Origin: an uncultured Sphingopyxis sp.
GTDB lineage: Bacteria > Pseudomonadota > Alphaproteobacteria > Sphingomonadales > Sphingomonadaceae
DNA length: 6,162 nucleotides
Reading direction: 5' to 3'
Assembly: GCA_937957805.1 (NCBI GenBank)
Contig: CALFXW010000243.1
Location: 1 to 6,162 of the forward strand
Below, one piece after another: positions 1 to 6,086 of this stretch. Position 1 is the first letter of the stretch; each line of letters starts with the position of its first letter. The notes beneath the pieces were generated by a model. The model saw only the letters and a program-made list of their open reading frames with translations. It was not told the origin of the DNA and made no database searches. Position numbers and translations under genes: made by a program.

Positions 1-404
1 GACAGCAGTTCATCTGGCCGCTGCGCGGGCGCATTTCGGGGGTCTTTGGCTCGCAGCGCATTTATCAGGGGACGCCGGGCAGTTTCCACAATGGGGTTGA
101 TGTCGCCGCACCCACCGGCACCCCCTATGTCGCGCCCGCCGACGGGGTGGTGATTCTCGCCGCGACGACCCCCTTCACGCTCGAAGGCTATTTGCTGATG
201 ATCGACCATGGCATGGGGCTTTCCAGCGTCTTTTTACATTCGAATCGGCTCGTCGTGCATACGGGGGATATTGTGCGCCAAGGCCAGCATTTGGGCGACG
301 TTGGGGCGACCGGGCGGGTGACCGGCCCCCACCTCCATTGGGCGATGCGCTGGCAGGGTGCAAAGATTGATGCCGCGCGCCTGCCGGGGCCGATGACCCC
401 CTGA
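1..404 (+). CDS. M23 family metallopeptidase (LytM domain), C-terminal part, 5' end outside window
   Basis: This is a partial gene. The frame is open from base 3 and stops at TGA 402-404, leaving 133 residues. It reads as a complete M23/LytM (lysostaphin-type) zinc endopeptidase domain, the family that cleaves peptide crosslinks of peptidoglycan in the periplasm. The first zinc motif H-x3-D is in the segment SFHNGVDVAAPTG (H29 and D33 of the visible part, bases 87-101). The active-site His is in SVFLHSNRL (H79). The second zinc motif HxH is in GPHLHW (H110 and H112, bases 330-338). The TPY-VAPADG-VV and GDIVRQGQHLG segments are the usual M23 beta-strands. All metal ligands are present, so this is probably an active hydrolase rather than a degenerate LytM activator. 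The N-terminus and any signal peptide lie outside the window. The next gene is co-directional but 253 bp away, so a shared operon is unlikely. Confidence 0.93.
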   Translation, partial: QQFIWPLRGRISGVFGSQRIYQGTPGSFHNGVDVAAPTGTPYVAPADGVVILAATTPFTLEGYLLMIDHGMGLSSVFLHSNRLVVHTGDIVRQGQHLGDVGATGRVTGPHLHWAMRWQGAKIDAARLPGPMTP

Positions 405-436
405 AATCTGGCTCCACGCAATTTTATTACGCGATT

Positions 437-461
437 ACCGCTGTAAACGGCAATTAGCGGT
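437..461. repeat. Inverted repeat ACCGCT / AGCGGT
   Basis: ACCGCT (437-442) and AGCGGT (456-461) form perfect 6-bp arms around a 13-nt spacer. After one mismatch, two more outer pairs (434-435 with 463-464) are possible. It lies 33 bp after the peptidase stop and has no T-tract, so it does not look like an intrinsic terminator. An operator-type site or chance are both possible. Confidence 0.3.
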
Positions 462-496
462 CATATGACCCGAAAAATTGTGGCTTCACAGCAACA

Positions 497-516
497 GGCG
501 GCAAAATTGCCACGCC
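497..516. repeat. Inverted repeat GGCGGCAA-AA-TTGC-CA-CGCC
   Basis: The arms GGCGGCAA (497-504) and TTGC...CGCC (507-516) pair fully apart from a 2-nt CA bulge, with only two central bases. A loop this short favours a DNA-binding (operator) reading over an RNA hairpin. It lies about 145 bp upstream of the receptor start. No regulator can be named from it. Confidence 0.35.
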
Positions 517-610
517 AAGTCCGCACTTTTCCTTGCTTCTGGCCTGCCATGCCGCCACTCATATGCCATCCAGGGGAGGGGTGCGCCTGTCGTGCCGGCC
601 TTTGGGGGAA

Positions 611-646
611 GCAACCACACATGCAACCAGACATGCAACCTGACAA
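611..646 (+). repeat. Three tandem 12-bp units (GCAACC-NNACAN) just upstream of the receptor start
   Basis: The units are GCAACCACACAT (611-622), GCAACCAGACAT (623-634) and GCAACCTGACAA (635-646). GCAACC recurs exactly every 12 bp at 611, 623 and 635, and the first two units differ at only two positions. The third runs into the Shine-Dalgarno sequence. Within the leader mRNA this array could be a translational or RNA-binding element, or a small replication-slippage product. Confidence 0.7.
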
Positions 647-649
647 GGA
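645..649 (+). promoter_or_regulatory. Ribosome binding site AAGGA deciding the GTG start at 658
   Basis: AAGGA ends 8 nt before GTG 658-660. This spacing, and the fact that translation from 658 gives a textbook signal peptide, are why the start is placed here rather than at the leftmost open codon (TTG 478) or the in-frame GTG at 592. Confidence 0.75.
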
Positions 650-657
650 ACTGGACT

Positions 658-3600
658 GTGAAACTTTCACGCATTGCGCAATTTAAGGCGGGTAGCGCGC
701 CCTTGGTGCTCGGGCTCGCGCTCGTTGCATCGCCGGCATTTGCCCAGAACGCTCCGGCGGACGAAACCGATGCCACCAACACGGACATCGTCGTCACCGG
801 CTCGCTGATTTCCAACCCGAATCTGCAACAGGCGCAGCCTGTTAACGTCATCGGGCAGGACGAAATCGATCTGCAACAGGCGAACGTCGCCGAAGAATTG
901 CTGCGCGATCTGCCGGGTGTGACCCCGTCGATCGGTTCGGCGGTCAACAACGGCAACGGCGGTGCGTCCTACGTCAACCTGCGCAGCCTCGGTTCCAACC
1001 GTAACGTCGTCCTGATTGACGGTGTGCGTCTGGCCCCGGCTGACCTCGTTGGTCGTTTTGACCTCAACAACATCCCGCTGGCGCTGGTTGAGCGCGTCGA
1101 CGTGCTGACCGGCGGTGCTTCGACCACCTATGGTGCGGACGCAGTGTCGGGTGTGGTCAACTTCATCACGCGCAGCAATTTTGCGGGCGTTGAAGCCAAT
1201 TTGTCCGAACAGATCACCGAAAAGGGTGACGGCAACGTGCTGCGCGCCGACGTTACCATCGGTGCCAATTTTGACGATGGTCGCGGTAACGCCGTGTTCA
1301 GCGTTGGCTATCAGGAATCGGACCCTGTCTATCAGGGTGACCGCATCTATGGTCTCTTCGGCCTCAGCTCGACTTCGGGCGGCGGCGGCGGCTCGGGCAC
1401 TTCGGTGCCTTCGCGCTTCACCCTGCCGGGCGTCGGCACGCGTCAGGTCAATCCGGATGGTACGGCCTTCAACGCAACTTCGGCCTTCATTCCGTTCAAT
1501 TTCAACCCCTATAACGTCTATCAGACGCCGTTCCTGCGCTATAACATGTATGGTGCGGCGAATTACGAAATCAGCGACGCGATCGAAGTTTATACCCGTG
1601 GTGTCTTCTCGAAGAACACGGTGAACACGATCATCGCGCCGTCGGGCTCGTTCGGCGTTTCGGTGGCGATTCCGCTGAACAACCCGTTCCTGACCACCGC
1701 GCTGCGTAACAGCTTCTGCGCTGCCAATGGTATCGCAGCGGGCGATTGCGCGGCCGCCGCCAACCCGGCGCTGCGTCCGGGCGATGCAGCCTATCGTCAG
1801 GTGAACTCGGGTCTGTTCCGTCGTGCGGTCGAAGTTGGTCCGCGTATTTCGGAATATACCACTACCTATTTCGATTATCGTCTGGGTTTCCGTGGCGGCA
1901 TCACCGACACGATTAACTGGGACGTTTCGGGCAGCTATGGCGAATCCGAAAATCTGCAGCAGATTCAGAATTATACGCTGAACAGCCGCGTTCGTGACAG
2001 CTTCCTTGCCAGCAGCACCACCAGCTGCTTTGACGGCACGGCGGCAGGTTGCGTGCCGATCAACTGGTTTGGCCCGCAGGGTAACGCCAGCTGGACGCCC
2101 GCTGCCATCGACTTCCTGAATGATGTTTCGACCGTGCGTACCGCCGTTTCGCTGGCGCAGGTTCGTGGCACCATTTCGGGTGACTTTGGCGTTGCCAGCC
2201 CGTGGGGCAGCGACCCGATCAGCTTTGCGGTCGGCGGCGAATATCGCGAATATGGCGCTTCGCAGGCGTCGGACTCGCTCGCTGCGGGCGGTGATCTGGG
2301 TGGTGCCGGTGGCGCTGCGCCGAACATCGACGGTGGCTATAATGTCTATGAAGCCATCGGCGAACTCATCGTGCCGTTGGTGCAGGATCGCCCCTTCTTC
2401 CAGGATCTGACGTTGGAAGCGGGTATCCGTTATTCGTCCTACAGCGTCGATGCGCCGACCAACCCGTCGTACAACACGACGACGTGGAAGGTTGCGGGCA
2501 GCTGGACCCCGGTCGATGGCATCAAGTTCCGTGGTAACTATGCGCGCGCAGTGCGTGCGCCGAACATCAACGAACTTTTCTCGCCGGTGAACACGGGGCT
2601 TACCAACCTGACCGATGATCCCTGCGCGGTGTTCAACGATTCGGGTGTCCGCATCCGTCCGAACACCACGGGTGAACTGCGCGCCATCTGCTTGGCGCAA
2701 GGTGCAACTGGGGCCAATATCGACACGATTGCACAGCCGATCGCGGGTCAGGCCAATGCCACGGGCGGCGGCAACCTCAACCTCAGCCCCGAAATCGGTA
2801 AGACCTGGACCGTTGGCGCGGTGTTTGAACCCAGCTTCGCCCCGGGTCTGTCGATCACCGTTGATTATTTCAACATCAAGATCGACGGCGCGATCACCTC
2901 GCCCACCCCGGGCGACGCGATCTCGGCATGCTTTGGCGCCAACCCGAGCACGCCGCCGACCGGTGCTTCACTGACTGCAGCGTGCCGTTCGATCCGCCGT
3001 GACCCGCTGACCGGCGGTCTCTCGGGTGATCCGAACACCACGCCGGGTCTGTTCCTGTCGCTGTCGAACCTCGGCACGCTGAAGCAGACGGGTGTTGACG
3101 TTTCGGCCAACTACCGTCGTGACATCGGCTTTGCCGAACTCAGCCTCGCGGGTCAGTTGACCTGGACCGACGAATCGACCTTCCAGTCGGTTCCGGGTGG
3201 CTATGCTCGTGACTGCACCGGCTATTATTCGGCCAACTGCGGTCAGCCGATCCCCGAATGGCAATGGTCGGTTCGCACCACCCTGTCGTTCGACGCCTTT
3301 GATGTCTCGCTCCTGTGGCGTCACATCAGCGGCACGAAGTATGAAGGCCTTGCCTCTGACTTCGCGGCGCGTGGTTTCGACGCTTCGAGCCGCTTCCTGT
3401 TCAACGGCACGCTGCCTGCTTCGGCTGGTGGTCTTGCGGGTCAGGTTGAAAACTTCAACACGATCAAGGCAGCCAATGTGTTCGATCTGACGACGCGGAT
3501 TAACATCCTCGACAATCTGACGCTGACCTTGGCTGTGCAGAACCTGTTCAACCGCGCACCGCCGCTGGTTGGTGGTGAAGCCGGTTCGACGACCTTCAAC

Positions 3601-3675
3601 AGTGGTAACACCTTCCCGTCGACCTACGACGCGTTGGGCCGCCGCTATGTCGCGAGCTTGCGCATCCGCTTCTAA
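658..3675 (+). CDS. TonB-dependent outer-membrane receptor (1005 aa)
   Basis: This is an active transporter of the outer membrane, powered through TonB-ExbB-ExbD; the substrate cannot be told from sequence. From GTG 658 it opens with a basic n-region (MKLSRIAQFK), a hydrophobic core and ASPAFA-QN, giving a signal peptide of about 29 residues. A TonB-box-like DIVVTG lies at 43-48. The plug spans roughly 58-172 and shows VNLRSLGSNRNVVLIDGVR and ERVDVLTGGASTTYGADAV. The barrel fills about 180-1005 and ends with the typical NLFNRAPP, YDALGRRY and a terminal Phe (LRIRF), the usual outer-membrane assembly signal. There is no N-terminal STN signalling domain, so it is not an anti-sigma-coupled transducer. 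Length is normal for large sphingomonad receptors. There are exactly ten cysteines, in five local pairs, and a Gly-rich loop at 241-247. Codon use is strongly CGT/GGT-biased, unlike its neighbours, which suggests high expression. An intrinsic terminator follows, so it is probably monocistronic. Confidence 0.95.
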   Translation: MKLSRIAQFKAGSAPLVLGLALVASPAFAQNAPADETDATNTDIVVTGSLISNPNLQQAQPVNVIGQDEIDLQQANVAEELLRDLPGVTPSIGSAVNNGNGGASYVNLRSLGSNRNVVLIDGVRLAPADLVGRFDLNNIPLALVERVDVLTGGASTTYGADAVSGVVNFITRSNFAGVEANLSEQITEKGDGNVLRADVTIGANFDDGRGNAVFSVGYQESDPVYQGDRIYGLFGLSSTSGGGGGSGTSVPSRFTLPGVGTRQVNPDGTAFNATSAFIPFNFNPYNVYQTPFLRYNMYGAANYEISDAIEVYTRGVFSKNTVNTIIAPSGSFGVSVAIPLNNPFLTTALRNSFCAANGIAAGDCAAAANPALRPGDAAYRQVNSGLFRRAVEVGPRISEYTTTYFDYRLGFRGGITDTINWDVSGSYGESENLQQIQNYTLNSRVRDSFLASSTTSCFDGTAAGCVPINWFGPQGNASWTPAAIDFLNDVSTVRTAVSLAQVRGTISGDFGVASPWGSDPISFAVGGEYREYGASQASDSLAAGGDLGGAGGAAPNIDGGYNVYEAIGELIVPLVQDRPFFQDLTLEAGIRYSSYSVDAPTNPSYNTTTWKVAGSWTPVDGIKFRGNYARAVRAPNINELFSPVNTGLTNLTDDPCAVFNDSGVRIRPNTTGELRAICLAQGATGANIDTIAQPIAGQANATGGGNLNLSPEIGKTWTVGAVFEPSFAPGLSITVDYFNIKIDGAITSPTPGDAISACFGANPSTPPTGASLTAACRSIRRDPLTGGLSGDPNTTPGLFLSLSNLGTLKQTGVDVSANYRRDIGFAELSLAGQLTWTDESTFQSVPGGYARDCTGYYSANCGQPIPEWQWSVRTTLSFDAFDVSLLWRHISGTKYEGLASDFAARGFDASSRFLFNGTLPASAGGLAGQVENFNTIKAANVFDLTTRINILDNLTLTLAVQNLFNRAPPLVGGEAGSTTFNSGNTFPSTYDALGRRYVASLRIRF

Positions 3676-3802
3676 GCGGTAACGCCAGTGAAAATGGACG
3701 GGGGCGGGTCGCAAGACCTGCCCCTTTTCCTTTTGGGGCTCCTGAGATTTGTTGGGTTTTGGGTGTGAAGTTCGGCAGAAATCCGCCGTTTTTCCCTGAT
3801 GG
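3676..3802. other. Convergent intergenic region between receptor and sulfotransferase-like gene
   Basis: This 127-bp gap separates two 3' ends. Besides the receptor terminator it holds a weaker hairpin at 3773-3788 (CGGC/GCCG with an A-C mismatch and an AAAT loop) followed by TTTTT at 3789-3793. That could be a back-up terminator for + strand transcripts. No clear intrinsic terminator for the minus-strand gene is visible. Confidence 0.5.
3701..3728 (+). terminator. Intrinsic terminator of the receptor gene
   Basis: GGGGCGGGTC (3701-3710) pairs with GACCTGCCCC (3715-3724) as a 10-bp stem with a single G-U wobble, closed by a GCAA (GNRA) tetraloop and followed by TTTT (3725-3728). It begins 25 bp after the receptor stop. 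Read on the minus strand the hairpin is followed by CGTCCATTTT, so it is a poor terminator for the convergent gene. Confidence 0.88.
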
Positions 3803-4864
3803 TCAAAGGGGGGTTGGCAGCGCCATTTCCACGCCGGCATTGGCCGCAACTGCCAGCGCCCATTGTTCGACCATGGTAATTTCTTCGCCATGTGCGGCCT
3901 CACTGCGGTGCCGTTCTTCGGCCCGTTCCTCGACCGTGAAGGATGACCCGAATTTGCTGTGGCGGGTAAAGGCGGGGCCATGCGCTAATTGCGCCGCAAG
4001 CGCTGGCGAACCATTGAGTTGGAAATGGGGCAGCAATTTGTCCAGCGTTGGTTGCGGGCCGGCCAGCATATCCTCGGCGCAAAGGGTCGCCACGCGCGTG
4101 CGACCAAATTGTCCGGCAACTTCTGCAAACAGCTGATGCTGCGCCAGCCAGCCGACCGCCGCCACCTGCAAATCGCTCAACCGGAACATTGCCTGTGCAT
4201 CAAGGCCAAGGCGGATCATGCCGTCGCGCAACTGTCCTTCGACCAGTTCGCGCGCCCACAGGCGGCACCACAATCCCTTGCGCGCCACCGACCCCAAAAA
4301 TTGGCGCAGCGGTGTATATAGCAACAGTGCCTGCGCATCGCCGCGCATCTGTAAAATGACGGGGATCAGGCTGTTCAATATATTGGATGGCTTGATGATA
4401 ACGCGCTGGTCATCACCCCAGCACCGGCCAAGCAGCATCAGTGATTCGTCAATCAGCCGCGCCAGATCGCTCCCCGCCATTTCCCCGCGACGACGTATGC
4501 CCACTATATCGTTGAGGATGACAGGTTCCGACAACCCCATCGCCAGCCCGGGGCGGTCGAGCGCGCGCGCGAGCAGCGTCGATGCGCAAAAGGCGCTGTG
4601 AAAGATGAAATGCGGCGTGGCGCTGAACCCGCGCACTGCCGCAACCGCATCGGCGCGCGCCATATGGTGGGTTGGCGCGTCCTTCAGATATTCATCGGTC
4701 AAAAAGGGGATGGCCGCATGCTCGGCGCGCGGCAGATATCGAAAAACGATCTGGTCACCGCCCCGCGCATAACGGTGCGCCAGCCATGCCGGATCGGCGA
4801 TATCAAAATGGGGGGTTGCGGCCATGCGCCATGCTTGCCGCCTTTGGGCGCGAAGGGCAAGCAT
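3803..4864 (-). CDS. Sulfotransferase-like P-loop protein (353 aa)
   Basis: This is probably a cytoplasmic protein with a sulfotransferase-type fold; no signal peptide or membrane segment is seen. Numbered from ATG 4864, FIFHSAFCASTLLARAL (87-102) sits where the 5'-phosphosulfate loop of PAPS-dependent sulfotransferases (x-P-R-S-G-[ST]-T-x-L) is expected. RVIIKPSN (154-161) and LLYTPLRQFLGSVARKG (181-197) occupy the places of the central strand and the 3'-phosphate-binding R..S motif. The N-terminal part (FDIADPAWLAHRY and FLTDEYL) is a separate small segment. The Arg/Lys normally found in the loop is replaced by Phe (F92), so PAPS-dependent activity is uncertain. The start is ambiguous. ATG 4864 has AAGGG three bases upstream. 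ATG 4906 adds 14 residues (MTTFYGAIVATQGQ) and overlaps the divergent gene's start. ATG 4825 would begin MAATPHFDIADP. Expression of the region is supported by its unbroken frame and conserved-looking motifs. The gene is divergent from the hydroxylase and convergent with the receptor. Confidence 0.78.
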   Translation of the reverse strand: MLALRAQRRQAWRMAATPHFDIADPAWLAHRYARGGDQIVFRYLPRAEHAAIPFLTDEYLKDAPTHHMARADAVAAVRGFSATPHFIFHSAFCASTLLARALDRPGLAMGLSEPVILNDIVGIRRRGEMAGSDLARLIDESLMLLGRCWGDDQRVIIKPSNILNSLIPVILQMRGDAQALLLYTPLRQFLGSVARKGLWCRLWARELVEGQLRDGMIRLGLDAQAMFRLSDLQVAAVGWLAQHQLFAEVAGQFGRTRVATLCAEDMLAGPQPTLDKLLPHFQLNGSPALAAQLAHGPAFTRHSKFGSSFTVEERAEERHRSEAAHGEEITMVEQWALAVAANAGVEMALPTPL

Positions 4865-4906
4865 CTGCCCTTGCGTTGCCACAATGGCACCATAGAAAGT
4901 GGTCAT
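4825..4906. promoter_or_regulatory. Compact divergent start region between the two enzyme genes
   Basis: The divergent enzyme genes start within at most 80 bp of each other, depending on the start chosen. If the minus gene starts at 4906 the two start codons overlap in CATG (4904-4907). The region carries two inverted repeats: AAGGGCA/TGCCCTT (4853-4859/4866-4872, 6-nt loop) and TGCCA/TGGCA (4877-4881/4885-4889, 3-nt loop). I could not identify -35/-10 boxes for either direction. Promoters may lie inside the opposing coding sequence. Confidence 0.4.
4853..4872 (-). repeat. Stem-loop enclosing the ATG and Shine-Dalgarno of the 4864 start
   Basis: The 7-bp arms AAGGGCA (4853-4859) and TGCCCTT (4866-4872) are perfect complements around a 6-nt loop. 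On the minus strand the upstream arm contains AAGGG, the candidate Shine-Dalgarno, and the loop GATGCT contains the ATG at 4864-4862. Folding would hide the ribosome binding site. The palindrome could equally be a DNA-binding site in the divergent control region. Confidence 0.5.
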
Positions 4907-6086
4907 GGAAAACGCCCCAACGTCGCCCGCCGCCAACAATGCCCAAAGCGCCAATGCCGATGGATTGGCGGCACTGCGCGCGGGGGATTTTGCCCGCGCC
5001 GCGACCTGCTTTGAAATCGCGACCGCTGCTGATCCGCACGCGGGCAGCCTGTGGCGCAACCTTGCCCATGCGCGGCGCGAATTGGGCGATGATGCGGGCG
5101 AACGGGCGGCGCTCGGATCGGCACTCGCCGTTGATCAACGCGATTTGTCAGCGCTGATCCGCCTCGCACAGAATCAGGAGCGCACCCATGCCGACCGCGA
5201 CGCTGGTTTGAGCTGGGATGCAGTGCGTCAGTTGGGCCGGGGGGTTGCCAATCCGTCGCCGGAATTGGTGGCGATCATAACGCATGCGGAACAATTTTTA
5301 ACAAAACAACGCGGACGACTAACCCAAACTCTGAATGCGGGACTTGGCGCGCAACTGTCGCGGTTGGACGGCACTGATGCGCGGCGGACCCGTGCCTTTC
5401 TCGATTCGGCACTGGGGTTGCGCCACCTCTATCACAATGAATGTGCCGGTACTTTTTACCCGTTTTTGCCGCCCGATGAATTTTTCGACGCGCATCATTT
5501 CCCATGGTTTGATGATTTGCGCCGCGCTGCGCCCGCCATCCGCACCGAATTGCAGGCGCTGATCGCCGATCCGGGGGATGCCATGCGCCCCTATGTGCGC
5601 ATGGGTGAAGGGGTGCCGGACAGCAAATGGAGCGTGCTCGACAACAAGCTTGATTGGGGGGCCTGTTTTCTGTGGGAATATGGCCGCCCCAATCAGCCGG
5701 TGCTCGACCGTTGTCCCGCAACCGCTGCGGCACTCGCTGCGGTGCCATCTGCGGTCATTCCGGGGCGCGCGCCCAGCGCCTTTTTCTCAATCTTGCAGCC
5801 GCACACCCATATCCCGCCGCACACCGGGGTCAGCAATACGCGCGCCATCATCCACTTGCCGCTGATTGTGCCGGAAAAATGCGGCTTCCGGGTGGGCGGC
5901 GAAACGCGACAATGGGTGGAGGGAGAAGCCTTTGCCTTTGATGATACGATCAACCATGAAGCATGGAATGATAGTGACGAAGTGCGCGGCATTTTGATTT
6001 TCGATGTCTGGAACCCGCATCTATCGGTTGCAGAACAGGAAATTATCGCCCGCTATTTTGATATAGCGGACAATTTGGGCGCCTGA
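4905..6086 (+). CDS. TPR protein with C-terminal AspH-type 2-oxoglutarate/Fe(II) oxygenase domain (393 aa)
   Basis: This is a putative aspartyl/asparaginyl beta-hydroxylase. Family members use 2-oxoglutarate, O2 and Fe(II) to hydroxylate Asp/Asn side chains or small molecules. Residues 18-110 form TPR-like helical repeats (GLAALRAGDFARAATCFEIA, then SLWRNLAHARRELGD), usually a partner-binding module. The oxygenase domain covers about 175-385. Its iron-binding pair is His306 (HIPPHTGVSN) and His351 (INHEAWND), 45 residues apart, with Arg361 ten residues after the second His as candidate 2-oxoglutarate ligand. FAFDDTIN-HEAWND and LIFDVWNP are typical of the AspH family. This family uses two His and no carboxylate ligand, which fits. 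No signal peptide or membrane segment is visible, so the site of action is the cytoplasm. ATG 4905 is preferred over in-frame GTG 4899; the only Shine-Dalgarno-like element is the weak GAAAG at 4895-4899. Arginine codons are CGC/CGG, unlike the receptor. The polypeptide substrate is unknown. Confidence 0.88.
   Translation: MENAPTSPAANNAQSANADGLAALRAGDFARAATCFEIATAADPHAGSLWRNLAHARRELGDDAGERAALGSALAVDQRDLSALIRLAQNQERTHADRDAGLSWDAVRQLGRGVANPSPELVAIITHAEQFLTKQRGRLTQTLNAGLGAQLSRLDGTDARRTRAFLDSALGLRHLYHNECAGTFYPFLPPDEFFDAHHFPWFDDLRRAAPAIRTELQALIADPGDAMRPYVRMGEGVPDSKWSVLDNKLDWGACFLWEYGRPNQPVLDRCPATAAALAAVPSAVIPGRAPSAFFSILQPHTHIPPHTGVSNTRAIIHLPLIVPEKCGFRVGGETRQWVEGEAFAFDDTINHEAWNDSDEVRGILIFDVWNPHLSVAEQEIIARYFDIADNLGA

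Larger units (their letters stand above)
405..657. other. Intergenic/leader region upstream of the TonB-dependent receptor
   Basis: This 253-bp stretch separates the peptidase from the receptor. I see no convincing sigma70-type -35/-10 pair and no U-tract terminator after the peptidase. It does hold two short inverted repeats (437-461 and 497-516), a purine-rich Shine-Dalgarno-like tract (571-581), three tandem 12-bp units (611-646) and the receptor's ribosome binding site. The receptor reading frame stays open leftward to a TTG at 478, but the extra residues are Cys/Asn/His-rich and unlike a signal peptide, so I treat the region as untranslated leader. Confidence 0.6.

Noticed and set aside
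478..657. N-terminal extension of the receptor to TTG 478
   Set aside because: The added 60 residues are unlike any signal peptide, while GTG 658 has a well placed AAGGA and yields a textbook signal peptide.
465..686. 73-codon + strand open frame in the receptor leader (possible leader peptide)
   Set aside because: Its Shine-Dalgarno is weak (AGCGG), composition is Cys/Pro/Gln-rich and the frame ends inside the receptor signal peptide. Chance seems likelier, although translational coupling is not excluded.
667..2700. 677-codon open frame on the minus strand inside the receptor gene
   Set aside because: It is the antisense shadow of a strongly codon-biased, GC-rich gene. The translation is Arg/Val/Thr-rich without recognisable domains, and the plus-strand receptor is unambiguous.
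3773..3793. Hairpin CGGC/GCCG followed by five T as a second terminator
   Set aside because: The stem is only four pairs before an A-C mismatch, and a much stronger terminator lies upstream. It is mentioned only within the intergenic entry.
2968..3981. 337-codon minus-strand open frame crossing the receptor's 3' end and the terminator
   Set aside because: It overlaps three better explained features (receptor C-terminus, terminator, 3' end of the sulfotransferase-like gene) and shows no domain.
3759..4136. 125-codon + strand open frame opposite the 3' end of the sulfotransferase-like gene
   Set aside because: It is antisense to a gene with recognisable motifs and has no ribosome binding site or domain.
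4557..4572. Alternating CG run (GAGCGCGCGCGCGAGC)
   Set aside because: It encodes the Ala-Arg-Ala-Leu stretch after the P-loop-like motif in GC-rich codons, so coding explains it.
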